Source: SHWB01 sp050246875 (lineage in GTDB: Bacteria > Pseudomonadota > Alphaproteobacteria > UBA6615). Taken from it: a stretch of 64,000 bases of DNA. A program made the translations under genes and the position numbers. Every line of letters begins with the position of its first letter. The stretch's first letter is position 1. The notes beneath the pieces are model-generated. The model did no database searches. It was not told where the DNA came from and saw nothing but the letters and a program-made list of their open reading frames with translations. Shown here piece after piece: positions 34,819 to 43,021 of this stretch. The stretch is taken from NCBI GenBank assembly GCA_050246875.1, contig JBFWVF010000008.1, positions 186,001 to 250,000 of the forward strand, in the 5' to 3' direction.

Positions 34819-34878
34819 AGCGATGCGCCGCAATGGCCGAGGCCAAGGGGGCATTCGTATTGTGCAACTCGACGCTGA

Positions 34879-34888
34879 TTGTATACAA
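34879..34888. promoter_or_regulatory. GntR operator 1, TTGTATACAA
   Basis: A perfect 10-bp palindrome of the type bound by FCD-class GntR regulators, lying between the E1 alpha start and the divergent gntR gene. A second copy is at 34977-34985. Confidence 0.65.
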
Positions 34889-34939
34889 GTGAGCGAACGA
34901 TTACCGCAGTTGGGCAAAGCGAGCAAGGATCGTCGTTCT

Positions 34940-35632
34940 GTGACCGTCGAACCCAATCGGGAAGGATTGTATACAGCGGGTTCTGTCGCGCGCGCCTATG
35001 AGGCAATCTGCGACGGCATCCTCAGCGGTCGCTATCCGGCCGAGACGCATCTGCGCGAATCCTCCCTCGCCGAGGAAATCGGCGTCAGCCGCACGCCGGT
35101 GCGCGAGGCCCTGCGGCAGCTCGCTGCCCAGGGCTTCGTCGTCCATCTGCCCAATCAGGGCACCTTCGTCCGCGACTGGTCGCCGGCATCGATCTCGGAC
35201 CTGACCGACATGCGGGCCCAGCTCGGCGTGCTGGCCGCCCGTCTCGCCGCGGCCCGCGCCAAGGCCGAGGATATCGTCCGCCTGCGCACTTGCCTCGACG
35301 AAATGCATGCGGCGATGACCGGCAACGAATCCGATCGCCACGAGCGCATGGTGGCCGGCGCGCGCATCTTCTTCGACTCGATCTTCGCGCTCTCGGGCAA
35401 TGGCTGGCTGCTCGACAGCTTCCGCCAGACGACCGTGCTGCCGATCGTCCGCCGCACCTACCAGGACCTGACTCCGGCGCAGTGGGCACGCATGCATGCG
35501 ACCTGCCACAGCATTCTCGACGCGCTCGCGATCGGCGACGCGGAGTGGGCGGCGGCGTCCATGCACACCCAGTTCATGCTCGCCAAGCATGCGCTGGTCG
35601 ATCGCCTCGTGGCGGAGGCCGCGGCGCGCTAG
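34940..35632 (+). CDS. GntR family transcriptional regulator (FCD domain)
   Basis: A 230-residue regulator with a winged helix-turn-helix at about residues 15-80 (HLRESSLAEEIGVSRTPVREAL and the wing VVHLPNQGTFVRDW) and an all-helical FCD ligand domain. The start taken is GTG 34940 with AGGA ten bases upstream; GTG 34889 would give a longer tail. It is divergent from the E1 operon, and the two TTGTATACA palindromes in and beside its 5' end suggest it controls both itself and the operon. Effector unknown, probably the oxo acid or carboxylate handled by that operon. Confidence 0.88.
   Translation: MTVEPNREGLYTAGSVARAYEAICDGILSGRYPAETHLRESSLAEEIGVSRTPVREALRQLAAQGFVVHLPNQGTFVRDWSPASISDLTDMRAQLGVLAARLAAARAKAEDIVRLRTCLDEMHAAMTGNESDRHERMVAGARIFFDSIFALSGNGWLLDSFRQTTVLPIVRRTYQDLTPAQWARMHATCHSILDALAIGDAEWAAASMHTQFMLAKHALVDRLVAEAAAR
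34977..34985. promoter_or_regulatory. GntR operator 2, TTGTATACA
   Basis: A near-identical copy of operator 1, 98 bp away (about nine helical turns), falling in the first codons of the gntR reading frame. The pair could support looping between dimers. Confidence 0.55.
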
Positions 35633-35720
35633 CCGATCGGCTGTGGACAGGCGGGTGGCGGCATAACATGCTTGCCGGGTTGCGTTCGTCGCCGTTTCCC
35701 CACGGGAGGCTCGCGCCACG

Positions 35721-36593
35721 ATGCCCGGCAGCAGCATCGCCACACTGGCGGACGGCAGGCTGTACGCCCTGCACAACGCCTATGCGCTCGATGGCCGGGT
35801 CAGTTCGTATCCCGCCGCGGCGCGCGGCTGGGCGGCGTCGAACTGCTACCTGCTGCGCCAGGACGACGGCGCCCTGCTGCTCGATACCGGCTTCGCCGCC
35901 CACGAGCACGCGATCCTCGGACAGCTCGCCACGCTGATCGACCGGCGCCTGCCGCTGGCCATCATGCCCCTGCGCATCAACGAGTTCATGTCCGTCGGCA
36001 ACGCGATGCCGATCGCCGCGCGCTTCAATGTCGTCGAGTGCTTCTCCAACGTCACCGATGTCGAACTGTGGCTCGACTTCGACTCCGACACCTACGACGA
36101 GACGCGCAAGCCCGCGCCCTTCCGCACGACCATCCTCAGCGGTCACAAGCGGCTGCCGGTCGGCGGCGGCGAAGCGCGGCTCGTCGACGTCTACCTGGCG
36201 CCCGTGCGCCTCATCGGCACGCAATGGACCTACGACGCCGCCACGCGCACCCTGTTCACCTCCGACACCTTCGCCTGGGTCTGGCGCGATGCCCCGGACG
36301 GCCCCTGGGCGGTCGGCGACAACGACGACACGACGACGCCCGAGCAGGTGCGGAACTTCCTGTTCAACACCCGCTACTGGTGGCTCGAGGGCGCGCTGAC
36401 CGACCAGATGCGGCGCGACCTCGCCCGCGTGTTCGAGACCCACGAGATCGAGACCATCGCGCCGGGCTACGGCAGCATCCTCAAGGGACGCAAGGTGGTC
36501 GAGCGCCACTACACGATGCTCGACGAGGCCCTGCGCGACTGGGATCGCAGCCGCACGGCGCCGCACTACATCGGCCGCGGCGAGCAGAGGTGA
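35721..36593 (+). CDS. MBL-fold protein lacking most metal ligands
   Basis: A 290-residue beta-lactamase-fold protein of the flavodiiron-like (ODP) type, with the SNCYLLRQDDGALLLDTGF opening and GTQWTYDAATRTLFTSDTF core. Where catalytic members have HxExDH, this one reads I86-N-E88-F-M90-S91; the next histidine is Q168, and the final SHG-type histidine is Y250. Only E88 and D182 of seven expected ligands remain. The protein is probably not a typical di-metal enzyme. It is followed 7 bp later by a paralogue that keeps most ligands, so it may be a regulatory or structural partner. Function unknown. Confidence 0.78.
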   Translation: MPGSSIATLADGRLYALHNAYALDGRVSSYPAAARGWAASNCYLLRQDDGALLLDTGFAAHEHAILGQLATLIDRRLPLAIMPLRINEFMSVGNAMPIAARFNVVECFSNVTDVELWLDFDSDTYDETRKPAPFRTTILSGHKRLPVGGGEARLVDVYLAPVRLIGTQWTYDAATRTLFTSDTFAWVWRDAPDGPWAVGDNDDTTTPEQVRNFLFNTRYWWLEGALTDQMRRDLARVFETHEIETIAPGYGSILKGRKVVERHYTMLDEALRDWDRSRTAPHYIGRGEQR

Positions 36594-36600
36594 GGACGCC

Positions 36601-37398
36601 ATGGGACAGCCGCTGCCGCGCGAAGTGACCGATGGCGTGTTCTGGCTCGGCGACTGCCTCGAGCAGCATTTCCGCGGCAAGGTCTACCACGGCTACAACG
36701 CGGCCTTCCTCGTTGTCGGCGAGACGGCCGCGATGCTCGTCGAGACCGGCCATCCCAAGGACTTCCCCGCCGTCGAGAGCCAGATGCGCGTGGTGCTCGA
36801 CCGCGCCGCGGTACCCTTGCGCCACCTGTTCCTGACGCACCAGGAGACACCACATGCCGGCGGCCTCGGCCGCGTGCTGCGGCGCTGGCCGGAGGCGGTC
36901 GTCCATGGCGACCTCAGCGACTACCATCTCGCCTTTCCCGGCCTCGCCGACCGCATGCAGCCGATGGAGGTGGGCGATTCCGTCGACCTCGGCGGCCGCC
37001 GCTTCGTCGCCGTCGAGCCGGTCGTGCGCGACCTGCGGACGTCGCTTTGGGGCTTCGACACCGGTGCCAACTGCCTGTTTCCGGGCGACGGCTTCGCCTA
37101 CAGCCACTACCATCTCGACGGCCATTGCGGCCTGTTCGCCGAGGAGGCGGTGTCGCTCGACCTCGCGGAGGTGTCGGCGGTGTTCGCCGACCGCGCGCTG
37201 TTCTGGACGAAGTTCGCCGACATGCGGCTCTACACCGAGCGGCTCGAACGCCTGCTGAAGGAACTGGACGTGCGGACCATCGCGCCGACCCACGGGCTAC
37301 CGATCCGCGACCTTGCGGCCACCGTGCCGAAGGTACTGGCCGGCCTGATCGCCGAGAGCGACGTCAGTTCGCCGCCGTCGCGTAGCGCGGCCGAATAG
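36601..37398 (+). CDS. MBL-fold metallo-hydrolase (flavodiiron-like domain)
   Basis: A 265-residue MBL protein with a non-classical metal motif: H80, E82 and H85 in FLTHQETPHAGG, D163 in FPGDGF and H231 in APTHGLP. The HxExxH pattern resembles the di-iron domain of flavodiiron and ODP proteins rather than hydrolases, although the internal aspartate is proline here. Oxygen or peroxide chemistry, or redox sensing, is plausible; hydrolysis cannot be excluded. There is no flavodoxin or rubredoxin domain attached. It is cotranscribed with the ligand-poor paralogue immediately upstream. Confidence 0.8.
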   Translation: MGQPLPREVTDGVFWLGDCLEQHFRGKVYHGYNAAFLVVGETAAMLVETGHPKDFPAVESQMRVVLDRAAVPLRHLFLTHQETPHAGGLGRVLRRWPEAVVHGDLSDYHLAFPGLADRMQPMEVGDSVDLGGRRFVAVEPVVRDLRTSLWGFDTGANCLFPGDGFAYSHYHLDGHCGLFAEEAVSLDLAEVSAVFADRALFWTKFADMRLYTERLERLLKELDVRTIAPTHGLPIRDLAATVPKVLAGLIAESDVSSPPSRSAAE

Positions 37399-37461
37399 CC
37401 AGGCCCGCGAAAGACCGAGGGCCCCGGTAGCCCGGAGCCCTCGTCACTTCGCGCGGCCTGG
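37399..37461. terminator. Long nested intergenic hairpin
   Basis: Between two convergent genes, an outer stem (37399-37411 with 37448-37461, one bulged base) encloses an inner 7-bp stem CGAGGGC (37416-37422) / GCCCTCG (37437-37443). Position and symmetry suit a bidirectional terminator although no T-run follows either side. Confidence 0.5.
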
Positions 37462-37473
37462 ATCGGTGACGGT

Positions 37474-38505
37474 CTATTCGGCCGCCTGCGATTGCGGCGA
37501 AGCGAACCGGGGCATTACCTGTTCGGCGAAGATCCGCAGCGCCTCGGACGAACCGCTGAGGTCGTGCAGGAGGATGTTCCGGATACCCATGTCGTGCAGC
37601 TTCTGCACGCGCGATGCCATCTCGTCCGGCGTTCCGATGATGGCGCCCTTTTCCGATATCGCAACCGTGTCGCCGCTATTGCCGACCGGGCTGAAGGCTT
37701 TCGCCGCCATGTCCTTGTCCTTGGTCAGCACCTGCACCTCGGTGATGAACTTGCCGCGCAATTCGTGCGCCGCACGCCGCTGGTTGTCGTTGCCCGCCAC
37801 CATCAGGCCGCGTGTCACCGCCAGGGTGTCCGGGTCGTAACGCTTGCCCATCCGGGCAAGTTCGTCCTTGTAGACGGCGACCTTGTCGGCAATGGCCTCG
37901 AAGGGCGACATCTGGTCGAGCAGCAGATTGAACCCATCGCGGGCGACCTTGCGGATCGAGGCTTCGCTGCCCGCGCCCACCCACATCGGCGGGTACGGCT
38001 TCTGCACCACCGGCGGCTCGACGATGATGTCGTTGAATTGCCAGCGCTTCGACTTGTAGGACCAGCGTTCGGTTTCGGTGAAGGAACGCTTCAGCAGCGC
38101 GATCGCTTCCGCGAAGATGTCGCCGGCGTCGGCCATCGGGATGCCGAAGCCATGGAATTCGTTGGCGCGGTATCCGCGACCAACACCAAAATCGTAGCGG
38201 CCCTTCGAAAGCTGGTCGATCGTCGCCACCTGTTCGGCGAGCAGGATGGGATTGTGCCAGGGCACGACCACAACGGCACTGCCAAGACGAATCCTGGAGG
38301 TCCGTCCGGCGAGATAGCTGATGTAGTTGAGCGTCGCCGAAAGCTGCGAGAAGCCGGTGAAGTGATGCTCCACCAGCCAGGCGCTGCTGAAGCCGAGTTT
38401 CTCCGCCAGACAGATGTAGTCGCCGTACTCGTGGTATCCAAGCGCGGCCTCCGTAACGACCTGACCAGGAACCGCCTGGGCGCCGCCGAACAAGCCGAAT
38501 TTCAT
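37474..38505 (-). CDS. LLM class flavin-dependent oxidoreductase
   Basis: A 343-residue luciferase-like monooxygenase: VEHHFTGFSQL, LGSAVVVVPWHNPILLAEQ and GRYDFGVGRGYRANEF are the family blocks, and the C-terminal IIGTPDEMASRVQKL closes the barrel. It uses FMNH2 from a separate reductase to oxidise an unknown substrate. ATG 38505 has GGAGG upstream, embedded in a short inverted repeat. It diverges from a LysR regulator across a 163-bp AT-rich gap, the classic arrangement for LysR control. It is only distantly similar to the LLM protein at 16413. Confidence 0.9.
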   Translation of the reverse strand: MKFGLFGGAQAVPGQVVTEAALGYHEYGDYICLAEKLGFSSAWLVEHHFTGFSQLSATLNYISYLAGRTSRIRLGSAVVVVPWHNPILLAEQVATIDQLSKGRYDFGVGRGYRANEFHGFGIPMADAGDIFAEAIALLKRSFTETERWSYKSKRWQFNDIIVEPPVVQKPYPPMWVGAGSEASIRKVARDGFNLLLDQMSPFEAIADKVAVYKDELARMGKRYDPDTLAVTRGLMVAGNDNQRRAAHELRGKFITEVQVLTKDKDMAAKAFSPVGNSGDTVAISEKGAIIGTPDEMASRVQKLHDMGIRNILLHDLSGSSEALRIFAEQVMPRFASPQSQAAE

Positions 38506-38614
38506 GGGAGGTTCCTCCGGTCATTTGGCCAAGCCACCCCGCGCGGCCCGGCGATCTCCCGTCGCCTCTTGTGTCGTTGCGGAAAAGCTAGGCGCACTGG
38601 ATCAGTCGGCAAAA

Positions 38615-38649
38615 TTATGATTTCTTATTTCTATGATTAGATAAGCTAA
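38615..38649. promoter_or_regulatory. AT-rich divergent control region with LysR-like symmetry
   Basis: The block contains TATGATT twice (38616-38622 and 38632-38638) and an inverted repeat CTTAT-N12-ATAAG (38624-38628, 38641-38645), close to a T-N11-A LysR box. It is the only markedly AT-rich patch nearby and probably holds both divergent promoters. Confidence 0.4.
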
Positions 38650-38668
38650 TGCCATTGGACCGCGTGTC

Positions 38669-39628
38669 ATGAACCTCCGGCAGATGCGCTACTTCGTGGC
38701 CGTCTATGAGGAAGGCGGCTTCGGCCGGGCCGCCACGCGCGAACATTGCACGCAGTCGGGCATAAGCCAGCAAATTCGCCAACTCGAGGAGCGGCTGGGC
38801 GCCACGCTGTTCGAGCGCAACCCTCACGGTGTCGAGGCGACCCTGGCCGGGCGCGAATACTACCAGCGCTGCGTGCCGGTGCTGCACGCGGCACGCGCCG
38901 CGGACCAGCACATCGTGGAGCTACGGGGCCAATTGTCCGGGACCGTTCGCGCCGGGCTGATCCCCACCCTCACCAAGGGAGCACTTGCCAGCGTGCTGGT
39001 CAGCTTCACGGCCGCGCACCCGCACGTCGACATTCACATCACCGAGGCCTACAGCCAGCCGCTGACCGATCAGGTCGTCGCCGGCGCACTCGACTTCGCC
39101 ATCGTCCCGGTCCTGCCGCCGAGACATGTCCCGGGGCTGTCCGTCCGCGTGTTGGCAACGGAAGAGGAAATGCTGCTGTCGGGCCCGAAGCTGGGCCTGC
39201 AAAACATGGTGCCGCTGCCGGTGCGCGAGCTGGGACGCTGCAAGCTCGTCCTGCCTTCGCCGGAGAACAGCCGCCGCCCGTTCCTCGAAGGCCAGTTCGA
39301 ACGGGCCGGCGTAGCGGCGGAGCGCATCATGTCGATGGATGGCATGACCGGGACCTTCGAGTTCATCGCGGCCTCCGACTGGGCGACGATTCTGCCGGTC
39401 ACGGCCTGCATCGGTGAGGTTTCCGGAAAGCGGCTGAGGGTCAGCCCGCTGATCGAGCCAAGCATCCCGTTCGATTTCATCCTCATCGAGCCGGCGCGAC
39501 AGCCCCTGTCCTCACCGGCCCGGGCCTTCGTCGACGCCATCGAAGCGGAATTGGACAGTGTTGCGGCGGCATGGCGGCGCACCCGCTCGCGACATGGACG
39601 CAAGGCACCGCCCGGCGCGTGCGCCTGA
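38669..39628 (+). CDS. LysR family transcriptional regulator
   Basis: A 319-residue LysR protein with the N-terminal winged HTH (MRYFVAVYEEGGFGRAATRE and SGISQQIRQLEERLGATLFE) and a two-lobed periplasmic-binding-like effector domain from about residue 95. It is divergent from the LLM oxidoreductase gene and likely controls it, with possible influence on the SDR that begins 33 bp downstream. The final 25 residues are arginine-rich and probably disordered. Effector unknown. Confidence 0.9.
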   Translation: MNLRQMRYFVAVYEEGGFGRAATREHCTQSGISQQIRQLEERLGATLFERNPHGVEATLAGREYYQRCVPVLHAARAADQHIVELRGQLSGTVRAGLIPTLTKGALASVLVSFTAAHPHVDIHITEAYSQPLTDQVVAGALDFAIVPVLPPRHVPGLSVRVLATEEEMLLSGPKLGLQNMVPLPVRELGRCKLVLPSPENSRRPFLEGQFERAGVAAERIMSMDGMTGTFEFIAASDWATILPVTACIGEVSGKRLRVSPLIEPSIPFDFILIEPARQPLSSPARAFVDAIEAELDSVAAAWRRTRSRHGRKAPPGACA

Positions 39629-39661
39629 CCGGGTCGCGGCGCCAGTTGCCAGGAGCCAACG

Positions 39662-40486
39662 ATGTCGTGGAAAGATGGCCGCACGCAGCCGACCCGGAAG
39701 GACAAACCCATGGCGCAGGATCGTACGCGACTCTTCCCAGCCGGAGCGGCCCTCGTCGTCGGCGGCAGCGGCGGGCTCGGGGTCGCCATCTGCCAGCGGC
39801 TGGCCGAGGCCGGCAGCGACGTGGCGATCACCTACCGCAGCAATGCGGCGGCTGCCGAGGCGGTGGCGAAGGCGGTGACGGCGGCCGGGCGCCGGGCCAC
39901 CGTCCACGGCATCGACCTGCTCGATGTCGAGGCCGTGCGCGGCGGCGTCGCGGCGGCCGCGCAGGCACATGGCGACATCCATACGCTGGTGTTCACCGTG
40001 GGGCCCGACATCGACCAGCCCTTCGTCAGCCAGACCACGCCGGAGGCCTGGCGCGAGGTGATGACGGTCGAGCCGGTCGGCTATTTCAACGCCGTGCACG
40101 CCGCCCTGCCCCATCTGCGAGCGAGCCGCGGTTCCGTCGTCGCCGTCACCTCGGCGGCGACCATCCGCTATGCACCGCGCGACATCCTCTCGGCCGCACC
40201 CAAGGCCTCGGTCGACCTGCTGACCCGGGCCGTCGCCCGCGAGGAGGGTCGCAACGGCATCCGCGCCAACGTCGTGGCGCCCGGCTTCATCTCGGCCGGC
40301 CTCGGCCAGCGCCTGCTCGACAATGTGCTGGGCGAGCGCGAGCGCGAGGGCATCGTGCGCAACGCCGCCCTGCGCCGCGTCGGCACAGCCGACGAGGTCG
40401 CCGATGTCGTGGTCTTCCTCGCCTCCACCCGGGCGTCCTTCGTCACCGGCCAGACCGTCGCCGTCGATGGCGGCTTCTCGGTCTGA
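39662..40486 (+). CDS. SDR family oxidoreductase
   Basis: A 274-residue Rossmann protein with cofactor loop GGSGGLG and C-terminal TGQTVAVDGGFSV. The active-site strand reads VTSAATIRY, but before the conserved lysine (SAAPKASV) the YxxxK tyrosine position is serine, so catalysis must be non-standard or use the displaced Y in IRYAP. The ATG at 39662 has AGGAG six bases upstream; ATG 39710 with AAGGA is the alternative and would remove a 16-residue basic tail. It lies 33 bp after the LysR gene and may be cotranscribed with it. Confidence 0.85.
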   Translation: MSWKDGRTQPTRKDKPMAQDRTRLFPAGAALVVGGSGGLGVAICQRLAEAGSDVAITYRSNAAAAEAVAKAVTAAGRRATVHGIDLLDVEAVRGGVAAAAQAHGDIHTLVFTVGPDIDQPFVSQTTPEAWREVMTVEPVGYFNAVHAALPHLRASRGSVVAVTSAATIRYAPRDILSAAPKASVDLLTRAVAREEGRNGIRANVVAPGFISAGLGQRLLDNVLGEREREGIVRNAALRRVGTADEVADVVVFLASTRASFVTGQTVAVDGGFSV

Positions 40487-40495
40487 CCGCCGCCC

Positions 40496-40780
40496 TCAGC
40501 AGAACACGCAGTCCTTGTCATCATCGCGCAGATTGCGCCACCAACGCGGACTCGCGTCGAACACGATGCCGACAATGCGCGCCACATTGGGCGCAATGAC
40601 GTAACTGATGAGCGGCACCAGCATCAGCGACATCACCAACGCCCGGTCGAAGCTGCCGAACGAACGGGCCGCGAGGTCGATCCCCTGCGACAGCAGGGTG
40701 ACCACCGGGAAAACGGCAAGCCACAGGGCAGCGACTGTCAGATGGCGGCGCCAGCGGATCCGGGCAAGACGGGCATTCAT
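40496..40780 (-). CDS. Small membrane protein with two transmembrane helices
   Basis: A 94-residue protein with two hydrophobic helices (about residues 16-35 and 50-70) separated by a short loop, and a charged C-terminus ending in a DDDKDCVFC tail. The helix pattern, LWLAVFPVVTLL and LMLVPLISYVIAP, recalls the membrane tail found at the C-terminus of some antibiotic-biosynthesis-monooxygenase proteins, here as a free unit; that likeness is from memory. ATG 40780 follows GGAGG by six bases, which argues against the longer frame to 40867. Function unknown. Confidence 0.65.
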   Translation of the reverse strand: MNARLARIRWRRHLTVAALWLAVFPVVTLLSQGIDLAARSFGSFDRALVMSLMLVPLISYVIAPNVARIVGIVFDASPRWWRNLRDDDKDCVFC

Positions 40781-40888
40781 GACCAACCTCCGTGCCGCGG
40801 GGAAGCGGCGGCTACGGAGCAGAGATAGGCATTCCTGTTTGAGTGCATAATACCGGGAAAATAGCATTATTCATTGCGTCATACGCAA

Positions 40889-41815
40889 TTATCGCGGCAA
40901 CCTGTCCCAGTAGGGCGGCGTCCCGAAATGGGCCTGCAGCGCATCGATGAAGCTGGCCAGCGGCCGCGAACCGCGCCGGTTCGGCAGGTAGACGGCATAG
41001 ATGCCGGCATCCATAGCCGTCGGGCTCGCCTCCCAGCCCGGCAGGAGCGGCTGAAGGCGGCCTTCCTGCACGTCGGTGCCGATCAGCCAGGTCGGTAGCA
41101 GAACGACGCCGACGCCGCCGATGGCCGCCTCCCGCAGCATCTCGGTGTTGTTGGCGCGAAGCGGGCCGCTGACGGCGACGCGCCGGCGTTGTCCGGCGTC
41201 GTCCCGGAAGTTCCACGCCTGGTCGCCGCCGACGAAGGTCTGCACCAGACAGGCATGTTCGGCGAGATCCTCGGGATGGCGCGGCGGCGCATGGGCCGCG
41301 AGATAGTCCGGACTGGCGCAGAGCACCCGGCGGTGGTCCGCCAGCTTGCGGGCGATGAGGCTCGAGCTTTCGAGGTTGCCGATGCGGATGGCCACATCGG
41401 CGCGTTCCTCGACGAGGTTGACGTAGCTGTCCGACAGCGAAACTTCCAGTTCGAGCCCGGCGTTGGCCAGCACGAACCGGGGAACGGCCGGAACCACATG
41501 CAGGCGCCCGAACACGACCGGCAAGTTGATGCGCAGCGTACCGCGCAGGGGCCCGCCGTCGTCGGCGACATCACGGTCGGCCTCGTCCAGTTCCGCGAGG
41601 ATGCGCGATGCCTGCTCGAAATAACGCTCCCCAGCATCGGTCAGCGTTACGCTCCTCGTCGACCGGTTGAGCAGCCGCGTGCCCAGGTGCTCTTCGAGCG
41701 CATCGACCTGCCGTGTGAGCGAGGAGGTTGCGAGTCCGAGCCGGCGCGCCGCATGCGAAAAGCCATGCGACTCGACAACGGCGGTGAAGGCCCTGAGAGC
41801 GGCGAATCGATCCAT
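40889..41815 (-). CDS. LysR family transcriptional regulator
   Basis: A 308-residue LysR protein of the AaeR/DmlR-like branch: MDRFAALRAFTAVVESHGFS, ARRLGLATSSLTRQVDALE and LLNRSTRSVTLTDAG are typical, followed by the effector domain beginning LRGTLRINLP. It is divergent from the Gfo/Idh/MocA dehydrogenase, with 129 bp between the starts, and most likely regulates it. The upstream frame stays open on the antisense of the neighbouring gene but lacks homology. Effector unknown, perhaps a polyol or sugar acid. Confidence 0.9.
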   Translation of the reverse strand: MDRFAALRAFTAVVESHGFSHAARRLGLATSSLTRQVDALEEHLGTRLLNRSTRSVTLTDAGERYFEQASRILAELDEADRDVADDGGPLRGTLRINLPVVFGRLHVVPAVPRFVLANAGLELEVSLSDSYVNLVEERADVAIRIGNLESSSLIARKLADHRRVLCASPDYLAAHAPPRHPEDLAEHACLVQTFVGGDQAWNFRDDAGQRRRVAVSGPLRANNTEMLREAAIGGVGVVLLPTWLIGTDVQEGRLQPLLPGWEASPTAMDAGIYAVYLPNRRGSRPLASFIDALQAHFGTPPYWDRLPR

Positions 41816-41944
41816 CTGGCGAGCGGTCCCGCGCTTGATGTAGTGAGGCAACGCCGGTGTATGGCGGAAGCGCCAGAATACCGCAGGCGAGCGGCAACGG
41901 GTCGTTAAAAAGGCCCGACGGAACCGGGCGGCGGGGTGGACACC

Positions 41945-43018
41945 ATGCGCACGAACAATCTCGGCGTCGCGGTCATCGGCAGCGGCCGCATCGGCACGCT
42001 GCGCGCGAGCCTGTCGGCGACCCACCCCTCGGTCCGCTTCGTCGCCGTGGCGGACCGCGAGCGCACCCGCGCCGACGTGCTGGCACAGCGCGTCGGGGCC
42101 GCCTTTGCCACCTCCGACAACCTCGCGGCGATAAACCACAAGGACGTCGACGCCGTGTTCGTGTCGACGCCCGAGCACGACCATCGCGAGGCCGTTATCC
42201 AAGCACTGGAGGCCGGCAAGGCTGTCTTCGTCGAAAAGCCGCTGGCCCTGACGCTGGAGGACGCCGACGCCATCATCGCGGCGGCGAAGCGCACCGGCGG
42301 CGAGTTGCGCGTCGGATATTCGCGCCGCCACGAGCGCCGCTGGATGCTGGCCAAGGAACAGCTCCTGCAGGGCAAGCTGGGCGAAGTCCTCGGCATCCAG
42401 CAGCGCGTCTACAACGCGCGGGCGCAACTGCTGGAAATCTTCAAGCGGTCGCCCGAGGCGACCCCGGTGCTCGACGTGCTGACCTACTACGTCGACCTTG
42501 CCTGCTGGTACCTCGAGGGCCAGCGGCCGGTCGAGGTCGTGGCCCGCAGCCGGTCCAAGATCTTCGCCGGCATGGGCTACTCCGCCTCCGACGTCACCTG
42601 GGCCATCGTCACCTTCGACAGCGGCGCCGTCGTCAATCTCGGCATCTGCTATGCCCTGCCCGCGAAGTATCCGACGGTCGGGCAGAGCGCCCGCTTCGAG
42701 ATCCTCGGCGAGGACGGCGTCATCCTGCTCGACGCCGACAACAAGGACAGTCTGCTTTACACCGACCGGGGCGCGCCGCACGCCTATGTCCCGGACCATA
42801 ACGTCACGATGATGTTCATGCAGACGACATCGGCCGCCGACTACGCGGTGGGCGATTACTGGGGCGCCGTGGCCAACGAGACGCGGTCCTGGCTAGACCA
42901 CCTCATGACCGGACGCCCCTGCCCGCACGCCACCATGGACGACGCGCGGCGCACCCTGCAGGTGACGCTGGCGATCGAGGACGCGGCGCGGACGGGCGCC
43001 GTCGTTCGGCTGGATTGA
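41945..43018 (+). CDS. Gfo/Idh/MocA family oxidoreductase
   Basis: A 357-residue dehydrogenase with an N-terminal Rossmann domain (GSGRIG, 12-17), the EKP motif (97-99) that places the catalytic lysine, and the C-terminal alpha/beta domain (VLDVLTYYVDLACWYL). The family oxidises inositols, sugars and related compounds with NAD(P). ATG 41945 is preferred; GTG 41936 would add three residues. It is controlled probably by the divergent LysR gene, and converges with the GMC oxidoreductase 3 bp away, another polyol or alcohol oxidising enzyme. Confidence 0.9.
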   Translation: MRTNNLGVAVIGSGRIGTLRASLSATHPSVRFVAVADRERTRADVLAQRVGAAFATSDNLAAINHKDVDAVFVSTPEHDHREAVIQALEAGKAVFVEKPLALTLEDADAIIAAAKRTGGELRVGYSRRHERRWMLAKEQLLQGKLGEVLGIQQRVYNARAQLLEIFKRSPEATPVLDVLTYYVDLACWYLEGQRPVEVVARSRSKIFAGMGYSASDVTWAIVTFDSGAVVNLGICYALPAKYPTVGQSARFEILGEDGVILLDADNKDSLLYTDRGAPHAYVPDHNVTMMFMQTTSAADYAVGDYWGAVANETRSWLDHLMTGRPCPHATMDDARRTLQVTLAIEDAARTGAVVRLD

Positions 43019-43021
43019 CCC

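Noticed and set aside
34808..34888. Upstream TTG start for E1 alpha
   Set aside because: It falls inside the TTGTATACAA operator and lacks a ribosome site; the GTG at 34807 has GGGAGG at ideal spacing and gives the normal family length.
38507..38518. GGAGG-TT-CCTCC inverted repeat over the LLM ribosome site as a translational switch
   Set aside because: The two-base spacer is too short for a stable hairpin loop, so it is most likely chance symmetry around a normal Shine-Dalgarno.
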